Assembly: GCA_018266335.1 (NCBI GenBank)
Contig: JAFEAR010000050.1
Span: 1-25,212 of the forward strand
Direction of reading: 5' to 3'
Origin: Bdellovibrionales bacterium
GTDB taxonomy: Bacteria > Bdellovibrionota > UBA2428
DNA: 25,212 nucleotides
Of this stretch, positions 1-7,409 are shown one piece after another. Below the pieces are notes generated by a model. It saw only the letters and a program-made list of their open reading frames with translations. It ran no database searches and was not told where the DNA came from. The first letter of the stretch is position 1; each line of letters starts with the position of its first letter. Position numbers and translations under genes: made by a program.

Positions 1-451
1 GCATGTTCGAGTCCATGCGTTCGATTTCGCGACGATGCCTTTTCTCGGAGTGATGTCCGATGAGGATTGGCTGGCCTGGCGGGATCATACGTGAGATGGC
101 CATGGCGCGACCTGCCCGTTCATCTGAGCGTTCCTTGGCGTTTTCGGCATAGCCGGTGTAGCGTTCAATCCGAGCTTCTCGCCGTGCGTTCTTTGCTTCG
201 ATCTGCTCCGCAAAGCTCATACGGCCTCGCGTGTTGAGCTCGGACAGGAGTTCTGCGCTGGGATCTTCCCAGAAACTCCAAGCGCCGCGAAAGAGCTTTC
301 CGCCGATGCTGCGGAATATCTCCTCACGTCCAAAGGTGTCACCCGAGACAATATATACGGGGCGGGGAACTTTCCCCGGCTTCGTTGGCTTGGTGAGGGA
401 TGCTGTAACCGTAAGGTTTGCATCCAAGAGGCTATTGAATTTGGTTTCCAT
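1..451 (-). CDS. DUF3560 domain protein, partial (C-terminus beyond left edge)
   Basis: The reading frame opens at an ATG (complement of 449-451) and stays open to base 1, giving about 150 residues with no stop, so the C-terminus lies outside the window. The AGAAGG a few bases upstream is a reasonable ribosome binding site. Residues about 95-150 contain RYTGYAENAKERSDERAGRA followed by a PPGQPILIGHHSEKRHRR segment, which matches my recollection of DUF3560 proteins, typical of plasmids and integrative elements; their biochemical role is unknown. The N-terminal 90 residues are not recognised. It is the last gene of a minus-strand run of four (from 1717), all with good ribosome binding sites and short gaps, so it is probably co-transcribed with them. 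Family assignment is fairly sure; function is open. Confidence 0.75.
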   Translation of the reverse strand, partial: METKFNSLLDANLTVTASLTKPTKPGKVPRPVYIVSGDTFGREEIFRSIGGKLFRGAWSFWEDPSAELLSELNTRGRMSFAEQIEAKNARREARIERYTGYAENAKERSDERAGRAMAISRMIPPGQPILIGHHSEKRHRREIERMDSNM

Positions 452-474
452 ATGTTGAACCCTTCTTTGGTTGG

Positions 475-849
475 TTAGTTTGGCCTGTATTCGATAAGAG
501 GCATCTCGGAGACGGAGCGTTTAGCGCGCTCGAAGTATTCGGGATCGCAGCTTGCAAGCGACTTGCGGACGATCATTCCGGATTGCTCGGTGGTTTCGAC
601 GAACATTTCGGTGTTCACCGAAAGCCAATCCTCCCAGACAATATAAGAATCGCGAGGACAGAATCGCATCCCGCGAAGATTGCGTTTGCCCCTTAGTTTG
701 AATGTGAGGAGCACGCTCTCTGGATATTGAGCGTAGGGTTCAAGTTTCGCGCCCACGATTTCGACGTGGGACTTGAAGACAAAACCCATGTCCCCTTGTC
801 TGACGATCGTGTAACGCTTTCCGATTTCAAGTTGAGTAAGTTCTTTCAT
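475..849 (-). CDS. Hypothetical protein, 124 aa
   Basis: An open frame of 124 residues starting MKELTQLEIGKRYTIV. A longer in-frame extension upstream exists, but the ATG at 849 has an AAGGAC ribosome binding site about 7 nt away, and the extension would overlap the preceding gene, so I choose this start. The protein is mostly mixed beta/alpha, has no signal peptide or membrane segment, and contains a TFKLRGKRNLRGMRF basic stretch at about residues 50-64. I do not recognise the family. It sits 13 nt after the gene ending at 863 and 23 nt before the DUF3560 gene, so it is probably part of the same operon. The neighbours suggest a mobile-element accessory gene, but no function can be read from the sequence. 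Confidence 0.65.
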   Translation of the reverse strand: MKELTQLEIGKRYTIVRQGDMGFVFKSHVEIVGAKLEPYAQYPESVLLTFKLRGKRNLRGMRFCPRDSYIVWEDWLSVNTEMFVETTEQSGMIVRKSLASCDPEYFERAKRSVSEMPLIEYRPN

Positions 850-862
850 TGTGGAGTCCTTC

Positions 863-1294
863 CTAGACTTTGTTCTGGACTTGAATGGGAATGAGGCCAT
901 AGATCTCGGCATCAGCGACAAGGGAATCAATGTCTGAAACCCAGTAGAATCTGCCGCTTTGACCGACGGTCATTAGGTTGCAGCCGCGAAGCTCGTGTTT
1001 TAGCCAAGCTTGCTTTAGCGTCTCCCAGAAGCGTGGGGAGAGTCGCTTGACGGTTTCGATCAATTTGGAGCGCCAGGGCTTACGGCTAGTAAACTTTTCA
1101 AGACGGTCATGAATCTCGCTTTCAAAAATCCGATTCACGTCAATTGATCTGGCGTTACGGAAGAGAAAATCTTCGATTCTTTCCGAACAATCTTCCTTGG
1201 CCGAATCTTGCTTGAAGAGCTTTTCAAGCCGTTTGATTAAACCGTTTGCGTAGTCGCTGTTGGTGGTTGCGATTCTGAGAGTGGTGTTTTTCAT
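863..1294 (-). CDS. Hypothetical protein, 143 aa
   Basis: Starts MKNTTLRIATTNSDYANGL, with a GAGGTGAGAA ribosome binding site directly upstream. It is predicted cytosolic, largely helical and charged (residues about 20-90), with an aromatic-rich C-terminal part (SGRFYWVSDIDSLVADAEIY). No known domain is recognised. It is the second gene of the minus-strand operon beginning at 1717, separated by 24 nt from the upstream gene and 13 nt from the downstream start. Its role is unknown; the DUF3560 neighbour makes a plasmid/ICE accessory function the most likely context. Confidence 0.65.
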   Translation of the reverse strand: MKNTTLRIATTNSDYANGLIKRLEKLFKQDSAKEDCSERIEDFLFRNARSIDVNRIFESEIHDRLEKFTSRKPWRSKLIETVKRLSPRFWETLKQAWLKHELRGCNLMTVGQSGRFYWVSDIDSLVADAEIYGLIPIQVQNKV

Positions 1295-1318
1295 TTCTCA
1301 CCTCAAGGAAAGGCCGCG

Positions 1319-1717
1319 CTAGGCAGCGGCCTTTGCTCCTTTCTTCTCGTAGGGAACCTTGAAAATGTACTTGTAGGCGTTGATGTGATTGCTGATGCGT
1401 CCGAGGTTTCCCGGAAGAACCACGGACACCCACTCTCGATCTTGGCTTAGAAAGATTCGGACTTTGGCGTGAAGCCCGACTCGCGGGGTGAATTCTTGAG
1501 TGCGTTCCGAGGCTTCCTTTCTCTCGTACTCCATTCCGAGAAGCCCTTTGAAACGGTTGGCGTGCTCGGTAACGGTCATGTCGCCGAGAAAGAAGCGGAC
1601 ATAGTTTCCGTCTTTGGAGAGAACCGGCATGACGTTGATGTGAAATCCCGGTCGTGTCGGCACAGGGGCCTGTTCAGTGATGGATTCTTGGTTCGGTTGG
1701 TTGTTCTTGGTTTTCAT
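1319..1717 (-). CDS. Hypothetical protein, 132 aa (first gene of minus-strand operon)
   Basis: Starts MKTKNNQPNQESITEQ, with a strong AAGGAGAT ribosome binding site just upstream. The first 25 residues are polar and probably disordered. The rest is a compact beta-rich domain (FHINVMPVLSKDGNYVRFF; AKVRIFLSQDREWVSVVLPG) ending in a basic/Ala tail. There is no signal peptide and no family that I recognise. As the promoter-proximal gene of the operon running to the left edge, its promoter should lie in 1718-2002, which also contains a long palindrome. The function is unknown. Confidence 0.65.
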   Translation of the reverse strand: MKTKNNQPNQESITEQAPVPTRPGFHINVMPVLSKDGNYVRFFLGDMTVTEHANRFKGLLGMEYERKEASERTQEFTPRVGLHAKVRIFLSQDREWVSVVLPGNLGRISNHINAYKYIFKVPYEKKGAKAAA

Positions 1718-1755
1718 TTCGTTGATCTCCTTTGTGTTTGTTTTGGGGAATGTTT

Positions 1756-1801
1756 TTCCTCTTCATCCCCTCTCGCCTCCCCGGCGAGGGGTGAAGAGGA
1801 A
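1756..1801. repeat. Long imperfect palindrome (REP-like hairpin)
   Basis: TTCCTCTTCA (1756-1765) is perfectly complementary to TGAAGAGGAA (1792-1801). Inner arms CCCCT/AGGGG and CGCC/GGCG extend the stem to about 19 bp, with small bulges and a 5-nt loop. No T-run follows on either strand, so it is not a canonical intrinsic terminator. It lies in the 285-bp gap between the divergent genes at 1717 (minus) and 2003 (plus). Sequences of this CTC-GCC-GGCGAG-GGG type are common dispersed REP-like palindromes in bacterial genomes; that identity is an inference. Confidence 0.6.
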
Positions 1802-2002
1802 AGGGAGCGCTTCGTAGGCGAATGGCCCCGGCTAGGCCGAAGAGCAAAAGGGAGTGACAGGAGCGGAGTGAAACGAAGCCCTGGCGCGAGTCTTTGCGGG
1901 CCTAGACGGAAAAAGGCCATCGCCGCAGAAGCGCGTGTTCAACCAAAACAGCAAGAAAGCCAAGCCGATCTATGGGGTTTCGCTTGTTCAGAGTAGAAGT
2001 GT

Positions 2003-2503
2003 GTGGAAATCTTTTCGGACGTTATGGAACAGCGGGAAGCCTTTTTTGCGGAGTCTGGAATTCGGGAAGCTATGGAGCAAGAAATTGCGATGCTGCGAAG
2101 GCTCGCTTCCGAGAATCCAGGCTTTATTGAGGGAGCTTTGGAGCTTGAGGCGGAATTGGCCGATGGCGAGGAAGTAGTGGTTGAATCTTACCGGGAGCAT
2201 CCGGTCGTTCGAGAGATCGTTGAGAGCTTCTTAAAGAAAGGTAACGAGATTCAACTCAAGGGGTGCTTTGATAACTCGCTTAGTTTGGCTCAGTTCGATG
2301 AGCGTGTAGTGTGCGTTGAGGGATACATTCAAGTTCATGGGCTCCCAACGACTATTGAACACGCTTGGAATTGCTTTGAAGGCTTCCACTTTGACTTGAC
2401 GGCGGAACTTGCTCTTCAGAGAAAGTTTGCGGGCTATCTTGCTGTTCGCGTTTTTGAGAAGGCCGATGCTGAGTTTTGTTTGGGTGCCGATTACTCCTGG
2501 TAA
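2003..2503 (+). CDS. Hypothetical protein, 166 aa
   Basis: The frame runs to a TAA at 2501-2503. The start is uncertain: GTG at 2003 or ATG at 2024, neither with a strong ribosome binding site. The N-terminal half is acidic and helical. Residues about 105-150 read VVCVEGYIQVHGLPTTIEHAWN, then FEGFHFDLT, then a short GYLAV strand. This resembles a pattern seen in many small plasmid and phage proteins (EGY, IxHAWN, hydrophobic-D-x-T) with a conserved His and Asp that could form part of an active site, but I cannot name a tested function. It stands alone on the plus strand between the mobile-element operon and the fluoride unit. A real gene is likely; its role is unknown. Confidence 0.6.
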   Translation: MEIFSDVMEQREAFFAESGIREAMEQEIAMLRRLASENPGFIEGALELEAELADGEEVVVESYREHPVVREIVESFLKKGNEIQLKGCFDNSLSLAQFDERVVCVEGYIQVHGLPTTIEHAWNCFEGFHFDLTAELALQRKFAGYLAVRVFEKADAEFCLGADYSW

Positions 2504-2561
2504 TCGCCCGTAGGATGAGCCCGCTTGCCTAAACCGGATTTGGGTTCTATCTTGTCTTCCA

Positions 2562-2622
2562 TAGGCAATGGAGTCTGCCTTTAACCGCCGCTCAGTGTGA
2601 GGTCGTGCTGATGGCTCCTACC
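2562..2622 (+). promoter_or_regulatory. Fluoride riboswitch (crcB motif)
   Basis: The sequence carries the conserved parts of the crcB/fluoride aptamer in order: P1 arms GGCA (2564-2567) and TGCC (2576-2579) around the loop ATGGAGTC; the AACCGCC block (2583-2589); and the 3' hallmark GCTGATGGCTCCTACC (2607-2622). GGAG in the loop (2570-2573) can form the pseudoknot with CTCC (2615-2618). It sits 17 nt before a CLC-F-type fluoride exporter gene, which is the expected target. Aptamer identity is very secure from sequence and context. Confidence 0.93.
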
Positions 2623-2638
2623 AATACAAAGGTAGGAG
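2615..2638 (+). promoter_or_regulatory. Riboswitch expression platform sequestering the ribosome binding site
   Basis: CTCCTACC (2615-2622), the 3' end of the fluoride aptamer, is perfectly complementary over 8 nt to GGTAGGAG (2631-2638), the ribosome binding site of the gene starting at 2640. The loop is AATACAAA. Without fluoride this hairpin would hide the ribosome binding site; with fluoride, CTCC is drawn into the aptamer pseudoknot and the site is freed. This predicts translational ON control. No terminator T-run is present, which argues against transcriptional control. Confidence 0.85.
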
Positions 2639-2639
2639 T

Positions 2640-3932
2640 ATGCGCACTTTGCGAAATCAAAAATCTCTCTCTCAATATGCCCGGTGGATCTGTCTAAGCG
2701 GCCTTTGCGGGGTGCTGGCAGGTACGGCCGCCGCTGTCTTCCTACTCTCGCTCGATTGGGCGACCCGCTTTAGGGTTGCGCACCCGGAGCTCATCTGGGC
2801 TTTGCCTTTAGGCGGCCTCTTTGTTGGGCTTATCTACCATCACTTTGGGAAAGACATTTCGGCGGGAAACAATCTGATCTTGGACGAGATTCACGATCCC
2901 AAGCGAATCCTTCCCTTCCGCATGGCGCCCTTTGTTCTCTTGGGAACGCTTGTGACCCATTTCTTTGGAGGATCGGCCGGACGTGAGGGGACAGCAGTTC
3001 AAATGGGAGCCTCGCTATCCGATCAATTGACGAGATTTTTTCGGATAGGGCCAGAGGAGAGAAAAGTTCTCCTTACGGCGGGAGCGGGTGCTGGCTTTGG
3101 CGCCGCGATCGGAGCCCCCTGGGCTGGAGTCATTTTCGGCATGGAAGTGCTCAATGTTGGACGGTTGAAGCTGTTTGCTTGGTTTGAATGTCTGGTCGCA
3201 TCGTTTGTCGGATTTCACACGGCGAAAATTCTTCATGCGCCCCATTCGGTCTATCCTTCGATTCAAGTCCCTGGCTGGGAGCTTCGCACGTTTGCTTTCC
3301 TAGCCCCGGCTGGCATTGTATTTGGCCTCGCGGCCAAAGCATTTGCCGCAAGTACGCACGTTGTTGAACGGTCGGTGAATCGTTGGATTTCCTATCCACC
3401 GTTCAAACCTTTTTTGGGCGGTCTACTCGTGGCGGTTCTCTTCTATCTTGAGGGAAGCTACCGATATGCAGGACTTGGTATTCCCTACATCCAGGAAGCG
3501 CTTACGAAAGCAGCGAGCTTCAAGGAACCGCTTCTAAAATCCGTGTTCACCTCCCTTACGCTCGGCCCGGGATTCAAGGGCGGTGAATTTGTTCCTCTAG
3601 TTTTCATTGGAACAACGCTCGGTAGCGCGCTCTCGATGATTCTGCCCGTATCAAGCACCTTACTTGCGGCCGTTGGCTTCGCCGCAGTCTTCGGGGCGGC
3701 CGCGAATACACCCCTTGCGTGTACGCTCATGGCGATGGAGATTTTTGGTGGGCGGATCGCTCCCTTTGCCTTCGTTGGCTGTTTGGTGAGCTACTACTTT
3801 TCGGGACACCACGGGATATACAAGTCCCAAAGAGTTTACATGAAGAAACATCATCGTCTTCTCTGGTGGCTCGGCTGGCTTGGCGAGCTCCCGAGACGAT
3901 TTTTGAATGGAAATGGAGGAGGTCGTGGCTGA
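2640..3932 (+). CDS. CLC-F type fluoride/proton antiporter
   Basis: A 430-residue polytopic membrane protein of the CLC family, expected to export fluoride across the inner membrane in exchange for protons. CLC-F signatures are visible. AGNNLILDEIH (from about residue 75) replaces the chloride-selective GSGIP motif. GSAGREGTAVQMG (about 111-123) carries GREGT instead of GREGP, with the gating glutamate near E116. A Gly-rich helix leads to GVIFGMEVL (about 163-171), and GGEFVPLVFIG lies further on. The ATG at 2640 has the GGTAGGAG ribosome binding site controlled by the upstream fluoride riboswitch. The 3' end overlaps the DUF190 gene by 8 nt (counting its GTG start), and a pyrophosphatase follows, making a coherent fluoride-resistance operon. 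Automatic annotation would probably say voltage-gated chloride channel; the motifs and riboswitch support fluoride. Confidence 0.92.
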   Translation: MRTLRNQKSLSQYARWICLSGLCGVLAGTAAAVFLLSLDWATRFRVAHPELIWALPLGGLFVGLIYHHFGKDISAGNNLILDEIHDPKRILPFRMAPFVLLGTLVTHFFGGSAGREGTAVQMGASLSDQLTRFFRIGPEERKVLLTAGAGAGFGAAIGAPWAGVIFGMEVLNVGRLKLFAWFECLVASFVGFHTAKILHAPHSVYPSIQVPGWELRTFAFLAPAGIVFGLAAKAFAASTHVVERSVNRWISYPPFKPFLGGLLVAVLFYLEGSYRYAGLGIPYIQEALTKAASFKEPLLKSVFTSLTLGPGFKGGEFVPLVFIGTTLGSALSMILPVSSTLLAAVGFAAVFGAAANTPLACTLMAMEIFGGRIAPFAFVGCLVSYYFSGHHGIYKSQRVYMKKHHRLLWWLGWLGELPRRFLNGNGGGRG

Positions 3933-4269
3933 TAAAGCGATTCTTAGAATCTACATGCCAGCGTCGGCAAAATACTTGGGCGCTACGGGATTTTGGAAAA
4001 GAATTTTTGCGCCCTCGCTAGGCGGGTTTTTGCTGAAGTCCGCAAAGGAGTTTGGCATCGAACAGGCGATTTTTCAGAGGGTTTTTGGCGGGTATCTGAA
4101 GGGAAGGAAACTGGTCTTTGAGCAGGGGGAGATTGTCCCCCCTGATATGCCTCAGTGCGTGGAACTCATCGGCGAGGAGAATACCCTTCGCCGATTCAAG
4201 GACAAGTACAATGCCGAACTCAAGGACTGCCGCTTGATGCTTCTGCGTGCGACGGAACTACCAGCATAA
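3925..4269 (+). CDS. DUF190-like protein
   Basis: A small cytosolic protein of 114 residues. The chosen GTG at 3925 has GGAGG (3915-3919) 5 nt upstream and gives an 8-nt overlap with the antiporter stop; an ATG at 3907 is the alternative. [10 protein letters not shown] near the N-terminus, a [27 protein letters not shown] helix and beta segment, and the [14 protein letters not shown] strand-helix match the overall pattern of DUF190, a ferredoxin-like/PII-like fold that is often adjacent or fused to CrcB fluoride channels. The segment [11 protein letters not shown] is an insertion-like stretch before the helix. Its place between a fluoride antiporter and pyrophosphatase suggests an accessory or regulatory role in fluoride handling. 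The family call is moderately sure; the mechanism is unknown. Confidence 0.75.
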   Translation: MADKAILRIYMPASAKYLGATGFWKRIFAPSLGGFLLKSAKEFGIEQAIFQRVFGGYLKGRKLVFEQGEIVPPDMPQCVELIGEENTLRRFKDKYNAELKDCRLMLLRATELPA

Positions 4270-4286
4270 CGACAAAAGGAGATAAC

Positions 4287-4796
4287 GTGCATCCATGGCA
4301 TGAAGTGGATGTTGGAAACGAAGCGCCAAAGCTTGTAAACGCGATCATTGAAATCCCCAAGGGTTCCAAAGCAAAGTACGAGCTCGACAAAAAGAGCGGT
4401 CTTATCAAGATGGACCGAATTCTTTTCAGTTCCGTGCAGTACCCGGCGAACTACGGGTTTATCCCAAGAACGTATTGTGACGACCGCGATCCGCTAGATA
4501 TTCTCGTGCTTGGCCAAGAGGCGGCCGTTCCTCTTTGCATCATGCGAGCCAAGCCGATCGGAGTTATGAAGATGCTCGACCAAGGCGAGGCCGACGACAA
4601 GATCATAGCGGTTCATGCGGATGATCCCGAGTTTTCGCATATCGAATCGCTAGATGAGTTACCTCAGCATCGACTGAGAGAGATTCAGCGATTCTTTGAG
4701 GACTACAAGACGCTCGAGAAGAAGATCGTCAAAGTCGAGAGCTTCTTTGACAAGGCGGAAGCCTTTCGGATTATCGACATGGCTCGCGGCTTGTAA
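4287..4796 (+). CDS. ppa: Family I inorganic pyrophosphatase
   Basis: A 169-residue soluble enzyme that hydrolyses pyrophosphate to two phosphates with Mg2+, close to the usual 170-180 residues of bacterial family I. Visible motifs are YPANYGFIP (about 52-60), the signature [11 protein letters not shown] (about 65-75) with metal-binding aspartates, [14 protein letters not shown] (about 96-109), and [11 protein letters not shown] near the C-terminus. The frame extends further upstream, but GTG at 4287 has AAAAGGAGAT at the right spacing and follows the DUF190 stop by 17 nt. Pyrophosphatase is strongly inhibited by fluoride, and ppa genes recur in fluoride-riboswitch operons, so a supplementary copy here fits the fluoride response of the unit. 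Confidence 0.94.
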   Translation: MHPWHEVDVGNEAPKLVNAIIEIPKGSKAKYELDKKSGLIKMDRILFSSVQYPANYGFIPRTYCDDRDPLDILVLGQEAAVPLCIMRAKPIGVMKMLDQGEADDKIIAVHADDPEFSHIESLDELPQHRLREIQRFFEDYKTLEKKIVKVESFFDKAEAFRIIDMARGL

Positions 4797-4923
4797 GGAA
4801 ATACATTTGTATCGAAGCTATAAGCAGGCGTCACACGATTAAAGTTCGCGTCTTCCAAATTTTCTTAACTGGCATTTCTTGGCTGGATTCTTGGTGAAGT
4901 GTCGAGTTAAGGGAATGGCTCCC

Positions 4924-5313
4924 ATGAAAAGCAGGGTTGTTCTTGTCGTTGAAGATGATGTGGATTCGCGGGCTCTGCTTGAAATTTTTCTGACGCGTCA
5001 TGGATACAAGACGGCTCTAGCGGAGAGTGCTGCTGCTGCCTTTGCTTATTTCGAGTCGAACCCACCGCCTGCTCTTGTACTTCTCGATTTGAGTATGCCG
5101 GTCACGCCAGGCGAGAGTGTCTTGCAGAAAATGAGGGAAGATCCGCAGCTTCAATCCGTTCCGATTGTTGTAACTTCGGGATGGGATCATGTGGAAGAAA
5201 TCTCGGAAGTGCTTGGCGCAAACGATTGCATGAGAAAACCCTACGATCTGCCGAGACTTCTCAAGATCGTAGCTAGATATGTCCCGCGAGCATGCGAGCT
5301 TGATCTGACTTAG
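4924..5313 (+). CDS. Stand-alone response-regulator receiver (CheY-like)
   Basis: A single receiver domain of about 129 residues with no output domain. Acidic pocket D11/D12, phosphoacceptor D55 in LVLLDLSMP, T84 in VVTSGW and K105 in CMRKPYD are all present, so it should be phosphorylatable. ATG at 4924 lies 9 nt after GGGA; ATG at 4915 and an upstream start near 4879 are possible but have poorer spacing. No histidine kinase is adjacent, so the partner is unknown. It is separated from ppa by 127 nt in which I see no gene, so it may have its own promoter. Confidence 0.88.
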   Translation: MKSRVVLVVEDDVDSRALLEIFLTRHGYKTALAESAAAAFAYFESNPPPALVLLDLSMPVTPGESVLQKMREDPQLQSVPIVVTSGWDHVEEISEVLGANDCMRKPYDLPRLLKIVARYVPRACELDLT

Positions 5314-5412
5314 GCTTGCAGCGCAGCTCTTTGTGCCGCAAGAAGAGGAAATAGTCTCGAGACTAAATTGAGTTTTGAGCCATTGATACATAAAATATTG
5401 CTTGGAGGGGCT

Positions 5413-5670
5413 ATGCCTAAGCCAACATTTTTACAGATTCTTAAAGACCATGATGATGACAACATCTGGTGCATCTCTCCGATAGCGATGCCTAACCCAG
5501 GGCACGCGTTTCTAATTGTGTGCTCGTCTGAAAGGGAAGCAAAACAGGTGGTCGAAAATATCGGCAATAATCTTCTCAACTATCCTACCGTTGATAGTTC
5601 TGGCTTTAGGGACATTACGAATCACTTTCCTCATCTTAAAAATTTGGTGAAGGTTTTCCAACCCGCATAG
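5413..5670 (+). CDS. Small hypothetical protein, 85 aa
   Basis: ATG at 5413 is preceded by GGAGG at 5 nt, which decides the start over a longer upstream frame. The protein begins MPKPTFLQILKDHDDDN and has an alternating strand/helix pattern (GHAFLIVCSSEREAKQVVEN). The HAFLIVCSSEREAKQVVE segment recalls a small ferredoxin-like alpha/beta fold, but no family is recognised. It follows the receiver by 99 nt on the same strand. Codon use is like that of the neighbours. Probably real, function unknown. Confidence 0.55.
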   Translation: MPKPTFLQILKDHDDDNIWCISPIAMPNPGHAFLIVCSSEREAKQVVENIGNNLLNYPTVDSSGFRDITNHFPHLKNLVKVFQPA

Positions 5671-5851
5671 CTCCTTCGTGGTCGGAGACCCAACTTCATC
5701 AAGTTTGCAGTTCGGGGCTTTTAGTTTTTGAGGATGAATTTCAGAAGAATCGCGGATACGCATATTTGCGTTCACAAGAAAGGTACGGCCAAGGATTGAA
5801 ATTCACGACTGTTTTTGGGGTCGAAAATAAAGGGAGTTTTAGAAGGTCGAA

Positions 5852-5881
5852 TTCTTAACTCTTTGCAATAAAGTTCCGATA
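5852..5881 (+). promoter_or_regulatory. Candidate promoter, sigma-28 (FliA)-like, copy 1
   Basis: TTCTTAAC (5852-5859), then 14 nt, then TTCCGATA (5874-5881), with TATGTTC 9 nt later. The same two boxes recur upstream of the genes at 18657 and 24064 with the same 22-nt start-to-start spacing, although sequence between them is not conserved in this copy. CCGATA is the core of the sigma-28/sigma-D minus-10 element, with a YAA minus-35-like box about 16 nt away (usual spacing about 15). Promoter function is inferred. Confidence 0.45.
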
Positions 5882-5891
5882 CTCTTAGTGT

Positions 5892-5951
5892 ATGTTCTTG
5901 AGCCTATGCGCGGAAGCGCGAGGTAGCCGAGCGCGGAAGCCATCAACCTAA
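5892..5951 (+). CDS. Possible short leader ORF, copy 1 (19 aa)
   Basis: ATG at 5892 opens a 19-codon frame (MFLSLCAEARGSRARKPST) ending TAA at 5949-5951. It begins with MF, as do the leader ORFs at 18397 and 23787, and sits at nearly the same distance from the CCGATA box. There is no ribosome binding site, and it would be almost leaderless if the box is a minus-10. It may be only a coincidental frame. Confidence 0.25.
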   Translation: MFLSLCAEARGSRARKPST

Positions 5952-5994
5952 ACAAATCGCGCCTCTACTACGTGGCGCTGGCTCTTTCGAGCGC

Positions 5995-7401
5995 ATGCTT
6001 TTCTTTCTCGTTTTTCTGTCAAGGATAAGTTTTGCAACTCCGCAAGTTGTCCGCGTCGATGGCTCCATCTTCGACGCGAGTGGCGCCCCTCTTTCCACAA
6101 ACAAAGACATTCAGATCAAAGCCTACGATGCGGTCTCTGGTGGAACGCCGCTGTGGACCTCGAATGTCTCCACGGCGGTCGTGAACGTCGGCAGATTCAC
6201 CATCAACATGGACGCGGCCTCGGGGTCTTCTCCGAGCTTGGTAACTCAGATCGGTCTACGCACTTCCGGTCAGGGGATTTATTTCCAGATCGAAGTCGAT
6301 TCCGGGGCCGCGAACGGTTCGATGGAATCGGCTCAAGTAGTACTTCCGAGAATCCGCGCCAGGGGAACCATGTTTGCGCTCGCCGCCGCGCAAGCCGATT
6401 CCCTAAAGGGCGTTACGGCCACGGCCTCCGAAATGAATTTTCTTTCGGGCGTTACGGCCAATCTGTCCTCGCTGGCAACCGCGCTCGTTGGAGTAACAGC
6501 GACGGCCGCAGAGCTAAACTCTTTGGCGGGAGTCACCGCAAATCTTGGAGCTAAGGTCAACAGATTCACGGCAGCCGAAGCCGGATATCTCTCAGGCGCG
6601 ACGGCCTCCGTGCAAAGCCAGATCCAGACTCTACGCGGCCTCGTCGGGGCGCAAAATGTTCGCCTGTACGCCGTTTCGGGCGCGCCTTACGACGGTGCCG
6701 ACCATACGGCTTTGACGACGCTGTACGTGGGTCCTTACAACGGCAACGTTATCACTCTCGGCACTTCCGGGCCGCAGACGTTTTCTGAGGTGTCGTTTTC
6801 GGTCCCGAGCACGTCGAGCACGATGTACGACGTGTACGCAACGAGTAGTGGCCTCACGGGAATCACCGTTTCCACGCTCGCGTGGTCGAACACGAGCACC
6901 CCGCCCACGCGAAATCTCGTCAACGGGTACTTGGTCAAGTCGGACGACTCGACGAAGTTGCTCGTAGGCGTCTTCATGACCTCTTCCACGACCGGGCAGA
7001 CCACGGATTCGGCACCTTCGCGCCTAGTCCAATCGTATTTCAATCGTCTTCCGGTCAATTTGTCGGCCTCGGGGACTTCGGCGAACACGACACCCGGACA
7101 AGGCCGCACAGAGTTTGTGGTGGCTGTGCAGGATCAGCAAGTCCGAGCGAGTTACGCGGGCGTCATCACTTCAGGCACTAACGGGTCGTCGAGTGTTGGG
7201 ATCGACATAGATAGTACCTCGACTTCGTTCACTACCAGCGGAACGACGATTGTAGTGGCGTCGGGATCGACCTCCGTTGCTTCGGCCTTTAGTGCTGATT
7301 ACTGGGGCGTGCCCGCTCCCGGATACCATTACATACAAAATCGAAATCTCGGCACGAACGCGCCTTCGTCCGGTCGGCAAGTCGGTCAATGGATGCGGTG
7401 A
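5995..7401 (+). CDS. Secreted tail-fibre-like protein, display-family paralogue 1
   Basis: 468 residues with a short Sec signal peptide (MLFFLVFLSRISFA, cleavage before TPQ). Residues about 16-130 form the head domain shared with the proteins at 18657 and 24064: VRVDGSIFDASGAPL, KDIQIKAYDA, LWTSNVS, DAASGSSPSLV, GIYFQIEVDSGA, RGTMFALAAAQADS. About 131-215 is a shaft of repeats (TATASEMNFLSGVTANL; TAAEAGYLSGATASVQSQI) like those of trimeric phage tail fibres. The last 250 residues are a Ser/Thr/Gly-rich tip unrelated to the tips of the other two. No VR-like sequence is seen. ATG 5995 is the only start before an in-frame stop and has a weak ribosome binding site. It is followed at 8 nt by a pseudopilin-like gene, probably in one operon. 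Surface display is inferred. Confidence 0.8.
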   Translation: MLFFLVFLSRISFATPQVVRVDGSIFDASGAPLSTNKDIQIKAYDAVSGGTPLWTSNVSTAVVNVGRFTINMDAASGSSPSLVTQIGLRTSGQGIYFQIEVDSGAANGSMESAQVVLPRIRARGTMFALAAAQADSLKGVTATASEMNFLSGVTANLSSLATALVGVTATAAELNSLAGVTANLGAKVNRFTAAEAGYLSGATASVQSQIQTLRGLVGAQNVRLYAVSGAPYDGADHTALTTLYVGPYNGNVITLGTSGPQTFSEVSFSVPSTSSTMYDVYATSSGLTGITVSTLAWSNTSTPPTRNLVNGYLVKSDDSTKLLVGVFMTSSTTGQTTDSAPSRLVQSYFNRLPVNLSASGTSANTTPGQGRTEFVVAVQDQQVRASYAGVITSGTNGSSSVGIDIDSTSTSFTTSGTTIVVASGSTSVASAFSADYWGVPAPGYHYIQNRNLGTNAPSSGRQVGQWMR

Positions 7402-7409
7402 GGTGATTG

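Larger units (their letters stand above)
5671..5994. other. 324-bp intergenic region with promoter-like module and short leader ORF
   Basis: There is no convincing protein-coding gene here apart from the 19-codon leader ORF listed separately. It contains the first copy of the promoter-like module (5852-5881) shared with the two other display-protein genes, the TATGTTC start of a leader ORF (5892), and a direct repeat GCGCGGAAGC (5908-5917 and 5931-5940). The A+T-rich half, about 5690-5880, shows nothing else that I can identify. Confidence 0.5.

Noticed and set aside
1714..1920. Minus-strand ORF of 68 codons
   Set aside because: It is translated from the palindrome at 1756-1801 and has the typical SPLAGEARG-type spurious sequence; no ribosome binding site.
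2640..3932. Ordinary chloride channel
   Set aside because: The selectivity motifs (GNNLI, GREGT) and the upstream fluoride riboswitch fit CLC-F instead.
6400..7401. Second VR in the paralogue at 5995
   Set aside because: Its C-terminus has no similarity to TR and no DUF1566 or C-type-lectin motif.
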